Shown: one piece after another, positions 10,706 to 21,295 of the stretch
How the letters are laid out: each line of letters starts with the position of its first letter
Numbering within the stretch: position 1 is the first letter of the stretch
NCBI GenBank assembly: GCA_963691655.1
Contig: CAVNUY010000004.1
Coordinates: 62,001 to 126,000, forward strand
Length of the DNA: 64,000 nt
Direction of reading: 5' to 3'
DNA from: Toxonevra muliebris
Taxonomy: Eukaryota > Arthropoda > Insecta > Diptera > Pallopteridae
Position numbers and translations under genes: made by a program
The notes under the pieces: generated by a model
What the model was told of the DNA's origin: nothing
Database searches by the model: none
What the model saw: only the letters and a program-made list of their open reading frames with translations

Positions 10706-11000
10706 TTTTGAAAATTTAAAATAAAAAAAAATAAATTTAATAAGGACTTATGAAAAATTTAAATAAAAATTGTATAAAGACTTCCGAAAAATAAAAAAAA
10801 AAATTAAATACAGATTTTTGAAAAAAAAAAAAACAGTTGAAAAAAAAACTTCAGAGACAGTGGAAAAATTAAGATAAAAAAATTTTAAATAAAAAAAAAA
10901 AATATATATATAAAACTTAAAATTAAATAATTTGGTCATTCATATGATGGGGAAAGCATTTATTAATCTGTTGAGCAAGTCTGACCTATAGCAGGTTTTC

Positions 11001-11933
11001 ATGGATCTTGAAGATCCTATAGGCAAAGTCGATGAACTTCGTAGTTGGCTTCGGTATTTCTTCCGTCGTGACGACTTAAAAAAGGAACAAAACGAATATT
11101 TGCAAAAACTAAGTGCGCGACATGAACCAGTTGCGTCTGGAGCGGATGTGTTAAAAGTGCCAACCTTTGGGTCCAAATCGAGATCCGCATCACCAGCGGC
11201 GTTTGTCACAGCGGTACCTGATCTAGCTGGCGTTTGTGACCAAGTGCGTAAATGGGGAGTACGGTTTGATGGTGGTAAAGATCCTTTAGGATTCTTGGAA
11301 CAAATCGAGGAGCTTTCCACTGCTTACAACTTCACTCTGGATCATATTTTACATTCGTTGCCAGAACTGTTGAAAGATACTGCGCTGTCTTGGTTTCGTA
11401 ACAACAAGATGAACTGGAACAACTACAACGATTTCAAAGAGGACTTCAAGCTATTTTTTTTACCTCCACGATATTTCGAAGATCTTGAAGACAAAATGCG
11501 ACAGAGAAAGCAAAAAGTTGGCGAACAGTTTTGCGATTATTTGACTGACCTACAATCTATGATGAGATGGCTTTCTCCGATGTCACCCTTCCAACAATTG
11601 AATCGAATTTATGAGAACTGCAGGCCCGAGTACAAACTGTATGTCAAACGCACTGATTTTTCTACGCTTCGAGAACTTCTAGCAATGGCGCGAGATTTCG
11701 AAAGAATTCGTCTGGAGGAAAGTGCTACGCAGCCTATTACTATTCGACCAGTACAGCCCATGATATGCTACAGGTGTGGACAAAGAGGTCACGCCCGCAC
11801 GGTTTGTAGAAATCCACAAGTAATATTTTGTTTTGACTGTGGTAAGCATGGAATAAAAACCATTGAGTGTTGTCGTCAACGGTCGGGAAACGGTACCAGA
11901 GGTCCGAAAGGAGAAGGCACACCGAACCTCTAA
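11001..11933 (+). CDS. gag: Gypsy Gag with one and a half zinc knuckles
   Basis: 310 aa, intact. Residues about 85-235 form a capsid-like retrotransposon Gag domain (GVRFDGGKDPLGFLEQIEEL through RELLAMARDFERIR). The C-terminus has one complete CCHC knuckle (CYRCGQRGHARTVC) and a second (CFDCGKHGIKTIEC) in which the His expected at position 9 is Ile, so metal binding there is doubtful. The ATG follows an A-rich leader of about 300 bp. Its end overlaps the protease frame, which lies in the -1 frame, so Gag-Pol would need -1 frameshifting. Gag packages element RNA in cytoplasmic particles. Confidence 0.85.
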   Translation: MDLEDPIGKVDELRSWLRYFFRRDDLKKEQNEYLQKLSARHEPVASGADVLKVPTFGSKSRSASPAAFVTAVPDLAGVCDQVRKWGVRFDGGKDPLGFLEQIEELSTAYNFTLDHILHSLPELLKDTALSWFRNNKMNWNNYNDFKEDFKLFFLPPRYFEDLEDKMRQRKQKVGEQFCDYLTDLQSMMRWLSPMSPFQQLNRIYENCRPEYKLYVKRTDFSTLRELLAMARDFERIRLEESATQPITIRPVQPMICYRCGQRGHARTVCRNPQVIFCFDCGKHGIKTIECCRQRSGNGTRGPKGEGTPNL

Positions 11934-12457
11934 AACTCTCAGCCTTCCAAATTAAAAATGCAGTCCACGAAAAGGGATCCCGACTTTTCGCGGACATTAC
12001 TATACGCGGGAAATCATTTCATGCTTTGGTTGATACAGGTGCTTCTCGTTGTATAATTAACTTTAAAATACCTCAACTATTCCAGATGCGAATCCTTCCC
12101 CACCCTATTAAATACTTAGAATTGGCGGATGTCTCCAAGGTGCCTGTTTTAGATTCTATTAACTGTTGGTTAACCATTGCTGGAGTGGTGACACAACAAG
12201 AATTTTTAGTCATCGAATCATCTAGCGATACTATTACATTGGGAATGGACTTCCTTCGTCGTATGAACTGCAATATCACATTTTCACCCCAACGTCCCCT
12301 CAGGCGGAATTATCAATTATCCCTACAGCTGGTGCAACTGATGGCAAGCTGCATTCGCTGCCCACAGAAGAAGAGCATCGCATTAATAACTTCATTTCAG
12401 AGCAAATTCAGAGATTCGAAAACATTGAAGGTACGTCAAACATTACCGAACATATAA
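11867..12457 (+). pseudogene. pol: Gypsy aspartic protease and start of pol
   Basis: The frame overlaps the end of gag by about 67 bp in the -1 register. Residues about 40-65 read LFADITIRGKSFHALVDTGA, with the DTGA active site of retroviral-type aspartic proteases, and LGMDFLRRMN near residue 125 matches the second conserved loop. The protease frame runs into a frameshift near 12300: the next pol sequence continues in another frame up to 12463. The tail of this ORF beyond about residue 145 is therefore out of frame. Confidence 0.8.
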
Positions 12458-13524
12458 TTACAATGAAACACGATAGACCATTAAAACAGCGATATATTCC
12501 GCGAAATCCGGCGATGCAAAGCATTATCGATAGTGAAATCGATAAATTGATCAAAAATGGTTATATAGAAGCCTCAAACAGTCCGTACAGCTCCCCAGTA
12601 GTTCTCGTCAAGAAGAAAAATGACGAATGGAGACTGTGCATCGATTTTCGACAGGTTAATGAGCATTCCGTACGTGATGCGTACCTCTTGCCGCAGATTA
12701 ATGCCATCCTAAACAAGCTGCGTAATGGTAAATATTTCAGTTCAATCGATTTAAAACAGGGCTATTGGCAAATACCTATGGCATCTAAAAGCTGAATTTT
12801 TACGGCATTCACTGTACCTGGACGCGGTCTATATCAGTGGAAAGTGATGCCCTTCGGACTACACTCGGCCCCTGCCACATTTCAACGAGCACTGGATACC
12901 GTAATAGGGCCGACGATGGAACCGTTTGCGTTCGCTTATCTAGATGACATAGTCGTCATCGGCAATACCCTCGAAGAACATCTACAAAATCTAAAACGAG
13001 TCTTCGACCGACTAATTGAGGCTAAACTTAAAATCAACCCAGATAAATGTCATTTCGTGCAACCTGAAATTCGCTATTTGGGACATTTGGTAAGTCAACA
13101 TGGAGTGCACACCGACCCTCAGAAGGTGAAAGCAATTTCATTAATACCACCGCCCACAAACATATCGAAATTGAGATCATTTATCAGCACAGCATCGTGG
13201 TATCGAAGGTTTATACCTGACTATTCCACTTTGGTAAGTCCTCTTACAAGCTTATTAAAAAAATCAAAAAAGTGGAACTGGACTGAGGCCCAACAACAAG
13301 CTTTTGAAAGTGTCAAACAAAAATTAACGGCAGCTCCAATCTTAGCCTGTCCGGATTTTAATCGTCCTTTTATTTTACAGACTGATGCTAGTGATGTTGG
13401 CCTAGGCGCCGTTCTACTCCAAAATCTCGATGATGGCGAACGAATTATTGCATATGCCAGTCGTACACTCAATGCGGCTGAGAGGAACTATACCGTCACG
13501 GAGAAGGAATGCCTTGAAAGTTGA
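12301..13524 (+). pseudogene. pol: Gypsy reverse transcriptase and start of RNase H, with stop codon
   Basis: RT homology is continuous in one frame from about 12310 to 13524 except for an in-frame TGA at 12793-12795. Landmarks are WRLCIDFRQVNEHS, FSSIDLKQGYWQIP (motif A), MPFGLHSAPATFQ (motif B) and FAYLDDIVVIG (catalytic YLDD), then the tether and RNase H start LQTDASDVGLGAVLLQ with its first Asp. At 13520 the frame breaks: a segment of about eight codons normally found after KECL in this family is absent and the following frame differs. Stop plus deletion make pol non-functional although the LTRs look young. Confidence 0.85.
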
Positions 13525-14999
13525 GACATTATCTGGAGGGGTACCACTTTTCGATTATAACGGATCACCAATCTCTAAAATGGTTAAATTCAATTGAGAC
13601 TCCATCTGGGAGAATTGCCCGATGGGCCCTCGAATTAATGCAATTCAGTTACGAAATAAAATACAGACGTGGCAAACTAAATGTGATAGCTGACACACTA
13701 TCACGATCGCCAGTGGAAGAAAACGATACAGTGGAACATCTCAGTGGCTTGCAGGTCGCAACCGTCGACGGCTGGTACACGCAGAAAGTCGATACAGTGA
13801 AGAACAACCCGGAAGCCTTGCCCGATTATCAGGTGGATGAACAAGGTAACCTTTTAAGACATATTTACGATTCTACAGCTTACAATGAGGATGATCCGGT
13901 ACCATGGAAATTGTGCGTCCGGAAAAACGACCGCATGAAGGTTCTACAGGAGAGTCACGACAGCGCTACTGCCGGTCATCTAGGAATCAACAAAACTATA
14001 TCCAGAATCTGCAAACTATACTATTGGCCTAGATTCTTTCGAGATGTGGCAAGGTATGTACGAAGTTGCACCACATGTCAAAAATTTAAATCATTACAGC
14101 AGAGCCCCGCTGGGAAAATGCATACAACGGTGGACACAGAACCTTGGTCCACGGTTTGCTCGGATTTCGTTGGCCCGTTGCCTCGCACTTCTCATGGCAA
14201 CAATATGCTGGTCGTCTTCCATGATAAATTCTCCAAGTGGACAGAGTTTATTGCAGTACGACAAGCCACTACCAAAACATTAATCAAAGCATTCAGGGAG
14301 CGCTTACTTTCACGATTTGGAATACCGATACGACTTATTACCGACAATGGTTCGCAATATATAAGCCGTGAATTCAAGAAATTCCTCCACGATATGGGAA
14401 TCCAGCACCAACTCACTGCTCCGTACTCCCCTCATGAGAATCCTACAGAACGTTCAAATCGCACAATCAAAACTATGCTGCCTCAATTTAGTCATGGAAA
14501 CCAACGGAAATGGGATGAATACATACCCGAATTGACACTCGCACTAAACTCCAGTCGACAGGAATCTACCGGATATTCACCAGCGTTTTTGACTCAAGGC
14601 AGAGAGTTACGATTACCAAAATTGCTCTCTATGGAAAAGATTGGCACTCAATCAACGCAAACTGTACAAGACCCGGAGGAGAAAGCTGATCAGTTACAGC
14701 AAATATTCGCACTGGTACGGCATAACCTATCTAAAGCTGCAGCCCAACAGGCAAAACATTACAATCTTCGACACCGATATTGGAAGCCAAAAATCGGCGA
14801 TTTGGTACTTGTCCGTCAACATCATATTTCCAAAGCCAGCGATTATTTTGCTTCTAAGCTCGCGGAAACATTTGACGGCCCTTTCGAAGTCGTCAGTTTC
14901 ATTTCGCCTGTCATCGTGAAAGTTAAGCACCCCAGTGAAAGAAAATCCAAGTGTACTGCTCACTTAAAAGATCTAAAACCTTATCATTCTAATATTTAA
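13521..14999 (+). CDS. pol: Gypsy RNase H (C-terminal part) and integrase
   Basis: 492 aa in a third frame, intact to the stop at 14997-14999. It begins in RNase H (FSIITDHQSLKWL, ADTLSRSP). The integrase follows: an HHCC zinc domain (H...H at HDSATAGHLG, C-x2-C at SCTTCQKF), a catalytic core with Asp in WSTVCSDFVGPL, Asp in LITDNGSQYI and Glu in NPTERSNRTIK, and a C-terminal segment with a GPF motif (FDGPFEVV). No chromodomain is seen. The N-terminal Met at 13521 is an accident of the upstream frameshift, so this is really the 3' part of pol rather than an independent gene. Confidence 0.85.
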   Translation: MRHYLEGYHFSIITDHQSLKWLNSIETPSGRIARWALELMQFSYEIKYRRGKLNVIADTLSRSPVEENDTVEHLSGLQVATVDGWYTQKVDTVKNNPEALPDYQVDEQGNLLRHIYDSTAYNEDDPVPWKLCVRKNDRMKVLQESHDSATAGHLGINKTISRICKLYYWPRFFRDVARYVRSCTTCQKFKSLQQSPAGKMHTTVDTEPWSTVCSDFVGPLPRTSHGNNMLVVFHDKFSKWTEFIAVRQATTKTLIKAFRERLLSRFGIPIRLITDNGSQYISREFKKFLHDMGIQHQLTAPYSPHENPTERSNRTIKTMLPQFSHGNQRKWDEYIPELTLALNSSRQESTGYSPAFLTQGRELRLPKLLSMEKIGTQSTQTVQDPEEKADQLQQIFALVRHNLSKAAAQQAKHYNLRHRYWKPKIGDLVLVRQHHISKASDYFASKLAETFDGPFEVVSFISPVIVKVKHPSERKSKCTAHLKDLKPYHSNI

Positions 15000-15034
15000 T
15001 TAAAATTCTTTAGTTATATTTTCTGTAGGTCACT

Positions 15035-15469
15035 ATGGACTATAATTATGAACAAAAATTCAAAATCAGCACAGAGCATTTCCGGAACAGTTTTCTCAAA
15101 ATATCCAGTTCTTGGAGAAAGGTTATTCTCCTCCCTACCCAGGAAATTCTATCTCCGAAAAGGCAAAAGTTAGAAATATTGAGTAATGAGCTCATTTGCC
15201 CTGCAACTACGAAAAACCCGGCGGGCGATAAGTTAGCTAGACTTGTTATGGACCTAGAGATCGATAAAGAGGAAACACTGTACAGCCACATTCCGGAGAT
15301 TGCTCAGCACATAAAAGCAAATCCTGGTGGTACGAAACGAAATAGGTTTAAACTCAATACAACCATTGGCAACGTGCAAATTTATATTCGCTGCTCCGGC
15401 GATATATGGATCTGCAGAGAGGGAGAAAAACTGGTACTTCCGAAACCCAGAAACGATATTGCCATATAA
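15035..15469 (+). CDS. Small third ORF of gypsy element, function unknown
   Basis: 144 aa, starting 35 bp after pol and ending about 30 bp before the 3' LTR. It shows no signal peptide, no transmembrane segment and no furin-like site, so it does not look like an envelope protein. It is Lys/Arg-rich in the middle (GGTKRNRFKLNTT) with a short block IYIRCSGDIWICREGEK. Overlapping minus-strand frames are shadows. It may be an accessory protein or a remnant of a longer gene; I do not recognise a family. Confidence 0.55.
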   Translation: MDYNYEQKFKISTEHFRNSFLKISSSWRKVILLPTQEILSPKRQKLEILSNELICPATTKNPAGDKLARLVMDLEIDKEETLYSHIPEIAQHIKANPGGTKRNRFKLNTTIGNVQIYIRCSGDIWICREGEKLVLPKPRNDIAI

Positions 15470-15482
15470 TGTCAATTGCCAT

Positions 15483-15497
15483 GAAGACAGAGGGGAA
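15483..15497 (+). other. Polypurine tract before 3' LTR
   Basis: GAAGACAGAGGGGAA lies directly upstream of the 3' LTR start at 15498. Only one pyrimidine interrupts it, as expected for the plus-strand primer of an LTR element. Confidence 0.7.
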
Positions 15498-16324
15498 TAT
15501 AACGAATCGTCGTTATAACTGAAATTTATTATTATTTTTTATTATTTTTTTACTTGCATTCTGAATTTATGCACTTATGTTTAATTATCTATTCTTAGTT
15601 TTTCTTTACTTATATTCTACTTAAGTTATTCACCATAACTCACGCAGTCATCACAGTTACCCACAGCAATACATCACAACACAAACTCACCACATCACTC
15701 GCTGATACACACACACGCAGTCATCACAGTTACCCACAGCAATACATCACAACACAAACTCACCACATCACTCGCTGATACACACCCACGCAGTCATCAC
15801 AGTTACCCACAACAATCACATCAGTACGACAGTGACTGCGATCGTCTGTGGTCATCATCAGTGCAAGATGATGACCATACAGACATCACACTGTTGTAGG
15901 TGGCTGTAACGCAAGTAGTTACTACATCGTTGGCAACCACCTACAAACATCGCTGTCACACTCACGACGGTGACACAAGTGTGCGCCTGATCGTAGAGAG
16001 TGGGAACTGCTGGCCCCTTTCCCCTCAGACGCCCTGCACCTTCCACCGTCACCAACACCATTAAACCATCCACGGTGCCTCATCGATATAAAAGGTCGAT
16101 GCAACGAGTTTGTCGGGAGAAGTCTATCCAATCTGTCAGGAGTCTGGCCACGCGTAATCTTTTCTAATCTTATCTTTTTTTCTTTTAATCTTTTCAAATT
16201 GTTGAGTTATTTTCCAACAAAATAAATTAATTAATTATAACGTTTTCGGAAAAACTATGAGTGTTTATTTTAATTGGCTGGATTACTGGAATCCGCTGAG
16301 GTTACCCCGGAAATTGTACGTTTT
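15498..16324 (+). repeat. 3' LTR of gypsy element
   Basis: 827 bp, same length as the 5' LTR. Differences that I can see are single-base changes near the left end (GAATCG versus GAAGCG), in the third tandem unit, around 15838-15846 and at about 15989. It is followed by the ACCCA target duplication. Confidence 0.9.
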
Positions 16325-16329
16325 ACCCA

Positions 16330-18053
16330 TTTATGTGAGAAGATATAATTTGAATTCTGTTATATTTAATGAATAGGGCTATTCGCAATCTGGGGAAAAT
16401 GATCTTGCACGAGTCCAATAATTAATTGTGACATTGCTTAGACAATTGGTTTTGATTCAATGTGTCAACAATTTCAAATTCCAATTGAGTTGAAGTGACT
16501 TCAAAACCTCAATTGACTTCAAGTCACTCCAATTTAGTGCAAATTGTCGGTTATTAACCATGACTTCAAGGTATTGCAATTAAATTGAATGCATTCTTTT
16601 ACAGCTCTGGTCTTTACTTAAAATCGATTGCAAAATTTCACACACACAAGACTAAAAAGTAAAAAATAATAATTTAAATAAAAAATATTTTAACGAAAAA
16701 CGTAGGACGCATATGGATAGAGATAAAATTGCTAGCCATTTAGGTGAACTATTCATCCATCAATTTCCTATTGCATGCGAACCACGTTTGTTGTTTTAAA
16801 TCATACAAGTATTTTCGTCCTACTAAAATTCACAGTTACAAAATTTCAAGACAATCTGTATGGAATAAGGCATCTATATGTGGTTGTGAATCTGTATGGG
16901 GTTAGGAGAAATTATTTTATACTTTTTAGTCCATTTTGAAAACGTGGTATATTAAAAATATTTTTTGTTTAAATTTTTATATTTAATTCAAAACCAATAT
17001 ACTGATTTTTAGATAAAAATAAGTGTAGTTTGTATGGACTTTATAAAGAAAATCAAGAAAACAAAACTTTTAAATTTTGATCTGGCAAAGGTTGTCCGTC
17101 AATGACGTGTTTAGAAAGTTGTCTAAATTAATGAAAAGAATAAGAAAAATGAATATCACGTACATTTAATCTGATTTTATGACCTTCTTAGCCGTTGAAA
17201 TGTTTCATGTTTTTTGCACCAAAGCACACCCTAGCGACCGTTATTGGTAAAAAATAAACTGTAGATTCAGATTTCTCGTACCCGAAAACCCCCAGAAAGA
17301 CCTTTTGATGGTAAAAATATTTGTATTTAAATGATACTACTCCGACGCAACCATAGACTGAAGCAGCAAATTCAAAATGAAAAAAATCGCTTCAAATCGC
17401 TAACCTGGGAAAACTGAGAAATTACTTTTCTATATACAACCCAAGCTTTCAGAAAAACTTAGTTTCATCAATTCCCCAGAAAAAAACCCGAAATGCTCTA
17501 CAGCGTTATAAGTAGTGGGGTGTAAAACACATCCCACGCGAGTGACGGTGGATTAAAGCACTACAATGTGATATTGCAAGACTGGTTTCTGGAAACCAGT
17601 GAAAAACAAACAGAACGATGATATTTTCAATAAATATTTGCTTTTTTTGCCTTAGTTTTTTATTGCATCATATTTTCTTGCTTCTCAAAATAACACAAAG
17701 CGTAACGTTATATACTTTTTCGTATAACGTTAAAGACCGGACATTTTGGATCTTAGAAGTGCAAGAGAAATATTTTTTGACATTATTTTGATTTCAGTAG
17801 TTTGTTTGATTCCTCATATTCGATGTAGTGCGACAGTTTAGTTTTTTTCATTGCTACTTTCTCTAATTTTTTTCAAAAAGTAAAGCTACCTCGAAACTCT
17901 CTTCCAAAAAATGTAACGTTAATGACCACATAAAACTCGAAACGACAAAAGTTAAAAAAGTACAAAGAACGGTAGTTCCTTTCAATAATACTATTCAGTG
18001 AAAATAACTGTCTTTGTAATTCTCCTTTACTTTACAGTATTTTCACTTATATA
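16330..18053. other. Intergenic repeats, no gene
   Basis: 16697-16975 is the second copy of the 5.28-5.59 kb repeat with its left block inverted. About 17965-18053 matches 50722-50815. TAACGTTAAAGACC-type motifs occur at 17724 and 17912 and again at 19533. I see no coding region or RNA gene. Confidence 0.5.
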
Positions 18054-19286
18054 TTGGGAGTACGAATGTATAAACTCGTATTTTTTTTTCGTAATTTGGA
18101 CATATATTGTGAAAAAGTGATTATAAATTTATTCTTTAAAGTATTGTCCATCGTTAGCCACAACCTTTTCCCATCTTTCTGGTAGCATACGGATTCCGCG
18201 TCGAAAGAACTCCTTATCTTTTGAGGCTATCCACGAATAGACCCATTTTTTGAGTTCTTCGAAAGAACCGAAGTGCTGTTGTCATCGATCGGAACAAGTG
18301 GTAATCAGAAGGAGTAATGTCTAGAGAATACGGCGGGTGGGGTAGCACTTCCCATTTCAGCGTTTCCAAGTATGTTTTTACTTGCCTTGCAACATGCGGC
18401 CGAGCATTGTCATGCTGAAGAATAACTTTGTCGTGTCTATTCTCATATTCTGGCCTCTTATCCTTTAATGCTCGGCTCAAACGCATCAATTGTAGTCGGT
18501 AGCGGTCGCCAGTGATCATTTCATTCGGTTTCAACAGCTCATAATACACGACACCTTTCATATCCCACCAAATACACAGCATGAGCTTGAATCTATGGAT
18601 TTTCGGCTTTGCCATGATTTTTTACGCTTTGGGTTATCGTAACGTATCCACTTTTCATCGCCAGTCACAATACGATGCAGAAAACCCTTTCTTTTCTGTC
18701 GTTCAATCAGCAGTTCACATGTGAAAAATCGTCGTTCGACGTCTCTCGGCTTCAATTCGTAAGACACCCAATTTCCTTGCTTTTGAATCATTCCCAATGC
18801 TTTTAATCGTTTAGAATGGTTGATTGATCAACTCCTAAAGATTCTGCAAGTTCTTGTTGTGTTTGACATGAATCTTCTTCGAGTAATTCCTTCAATTCTT
18901 CATCTTTTCGGGCCGCCTGAACGTTCCCTGTCTTCAACATCAAAATCATCACTTTTGAAACGATCATACCACACCTGACACATTCTAACGTCTATAGCAT
19001 AGTCAGGATAAGCTTCAGTGAGTAAACGATGTGCTTCAGTTGCGTTTTTTTTTAAATGAAAGAAGCAAATTAAAACTTCCGCAAATGTTGTTTTGTTGGC
19101 ACGAAATTCGACATTTTCAGCTATAGTAAAACACTTTTGTAAAATTATGATAATTATTTGACAGATAAATTCTTATAGTATTTTTGGCGCTCTTCGAGAT
19201 AGAATAGCTGTCAATGTCAAAAAAATGGCGCGTATGATAGATATGAAGTTAGCCACAATTACAAGTTTATACATTCATACTCCCAA
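18054..19286 (-). mobile_element. mariner element (mellifera-like)
   Basis: 1233 bp with TIRs TTGGGAGTACGAATGTATAA on the left and, reversed, TTGGGAGTATGAATGTATAA on the right, each flanked by TA (18052-18053, 19287-19288). The transposase is on the minus strand. A related repeat at 50722-50960 carries the same flanks with a single TA and no insertion, which fixes the ends exactly. Length is typical for mariner (about 1.3 kb). Confidence 0.9.
18200..19115 (-). pseudogene. mariner transposase (DD34D), frameshifted
   Basis: Three minus-strand frames together span the protein. The N-terminal part near 19115-18830 holds the helix-turn-helix region (CQTQQELAESLGVDQST). The middle frame 18797-18558 has WVSYELKPRDVERRFF and the first Asp in VTGDEKWI. 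The last frame 18615-18214 has LQHDNARPHVA (second Asp) and SLDITPSDYHLF (third Asp), with 34 residues between the last two: DD34D. Frame breaks lie near 18810 and 18600. The usual PDLAPSD signature is altered to LDITPSD. The mellifera-like assignment rests on the ELKPRDVERRF and VVYYELLKP motifs. The enzyme is inactive as encoded. Confidence 0.85.
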
Positions 19287-19288
19287 TA

Positions 19289-20170
19289 GATTATTGAAAT
19301 TAGGGAACTATCACAAAGATCACTGATAAGGAACCGTAGCTGGTTCTGAAACGATGGTCTGATCTGCTAGTTATATGAACTTTTTGATGTTCTTCTGGCA
19401 TCACTGTTCATTCAAAGACTAATAATTTTAATAATTAAAAAAAGTTTGTTCACATGAAATGGAGGCCTGAGGCCTATTTTCATGTCCATGCAAAAATATT
19501 TGGTTTCATAGGATATTTTCGACTGTAACGTTAAAGACCAAAAAATTGGCCATATACACTTTTTCTCCATCTCCTATCTTTCCTTTTGAAAATAGGGTTT
19601 TAAAACCCCTTTTTCGATATATGGCACAAAAAAAAAATTAGTGAGTAGATATAATTACTCGGCAAATTTAACTATAGCGAAAATAGAGAAAACCGGTCAA
19701 CTTCCACTCCCACTCTTCATATATAGTTTTTTTGGATATATTAGGGAGCCCCTTATATTTCAACCTTCTAAAAGTTTTCCTCGAAGATCTCTATCTTGTT
19801 TCAATCAATAAAGAAACAATCTGTGCAAAATTTGAGCTCAATCGGACAACTGCGAAGCAGCCCTCATCGACCATGAAGTTGTACATTGTCGACCGGAAAG
19901 TCATTTTTTCTGATAAATCAATTTTTTTTTCTGGAATTTCTTGAAAAACACCTTTCCATGAGGAAACAACACCGAGATGATTAGTCAGAATTGTTAGAGT
20001 TAACAATGATTTATGCATTGAAGATACCATATACCTTTCTTAAGACCAGTTTCAGTTATCTTATAAGGGGAAGAATTCTTAAAATTCACCAGATGGAATT
20101 AAAGCACCTTATCATTACTTTTTGTTCATTCGTTAATTGATGAATTATCAGGATATCAGAAAGGAGCTGC
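19289..20170. other. Intergenic, partly matching 50.8-51.0 kb
   Basis: 19289-19440 continues the repeat that the mariner entered and matches 50818-50965. Beyond that I see no gene; frames at 19732-20030 on both strands have no domain. Confidence 0.45.
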
Positions 20171-20171
20171 G

Positions 20172-20399
20172 GACAAATTCTGTGGTCAAAAGCAATAAAC
20201 GCTTAAGTCGACTTAAGACAGAATTGAGTTATAAATGCTATCGTGTTCTTTTTATTCCAAAAAAAAAACAAAAGTTATAAAAAAAGAATGGTATTCGCTT
20301 ACATAGAGTGGCACCAATCACATTAACTTCAAACCGTGTTTACTCGAAATGAGATATTCAGACTTAAGCGGTTACTGCTTTTGACCACAGAATTTATCA
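20172..20399. repeat. Short inverted repeat (MITE-like)
   Basis: AAATTCTGTGGTCAAAAGCA at about 20175 reappears inverted at about 20378-20397. The arms are about 36 bp, run to the CTTAAGTC motif, and are separated by about 155 bp. No target duplication is obvious. It may be a small foldback or MITE remnant. Confidence 0.55.
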
Positions 20400-21295
20400 C
20401 CCACCTCGAGTACTTAGCTTCCGAAACAGTGGCTCTATCATTATTTGAAAAAACGTTTCAACAGCGGTTAAGACAAATAAAGCTTAAATTATATTGGAAA
20501 CAGGCTACAAAAAAATCATTTTTCTTCGTTTACAAACATCGAGTTTACGTCTTTTGTAACTCCTGGTACAAAAATTTTCTCTGCAAAATTTTTTATCAGC
20601 ACCGATTTCTTCAACAAAGATCTTTCAACATGGAAAAATGATCCAGGTAACAGAAATGGAATTGAAAAACTTGAGGAGAAAGTTGTTATTGATGTTGCAG
20701 AAAAAATGTGAAACTTATTCAGGAATACAATAATATTTTCACAAAAAATTAAGCTGACAAACAATTTGTTTCACAAATCATTGCCGAAGACCGAAAAAAA
20801 TACCCAACTGCTACTAAATTCTCTCTTATAGTGCGGATACACGAGAGTAAATTTCGTACAAGACAGAAAAAAAGAATTTTTGTACGCGATAATTACATGT
20901 GTTATCTCTGCGGTTTTGTTGTTGTTTTCATATGCAATTATAGCTGCTAGTTTTATATAACTAGCAGCAAAAGACGAACAAAACGTGTTTGGGGGTGGCT
21001 GAGTTACTTTCGGCATTTCAAGTGAATTACGTTGAAATTCTTGTGAAATTCACAATTGATTCTATAGATATTATACTTGTAAATAAAAATACGTTTCTCC
21101 TATATTAGCAGTGGACGATTATACTTTACATATTGTTCCAGGAATTGTGAGAATTTACATTTAAAAAATTTGATTTAGAAGGTTTTCACACAATTTCGTG
21201 GATGTGTCCAAATAAATTTCTCTAAGAAGAAACAAGAAAATGGTTAAGATAGGGAAGACTATATCGCTTTTGAACGGAGTTAATAGTTTCGTATA
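20400..21295. other. No gene recognised
   Basis: AT-rich DNA. Frames at 20336-20641, 20516-20764 and 20771-21016 show no family features. A short perfect palindrome lies at 20945-20967 (GCTGCTAGTTTTATATAACTAGCAGC-like core). Confidence 0.4.

Larger units (their letters stand above)
9860..16324 (+). mobile_element. Complete Ty3/gypsy LTR retrotransposon, tRNA-Lys primer type
   Basis: Two 827-bp direct repeats enclose gag, protease, RT, RNase H, integrase and a small third ORF. ACCCA flanks both sides (9855-9859, 16325-16329), a 5-bp target duplication. The primer site right after the 5' LTR, TGGCGCCCGAGCAGGGAC, is nearly the tRNA-Lys3 complement also used by lentiviruses; among insect elements the Osvaldo/Ulysses group is known for tRNA-Lys priming, so that affiliation is plausible but not proven. 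I count about five differences between the LTRs, so insertion is recent, yet pol carries several breaks. The LTR ends (TATAACG...CGTTTT) lack the usual TG/CA. Confidence 0.9.

Noticed and set aside
15035..15469. Envelope gene of the gypsy element
   Set aside because: No signal peptide, cleavage site or membrane anchor; length is far below known envelopes.
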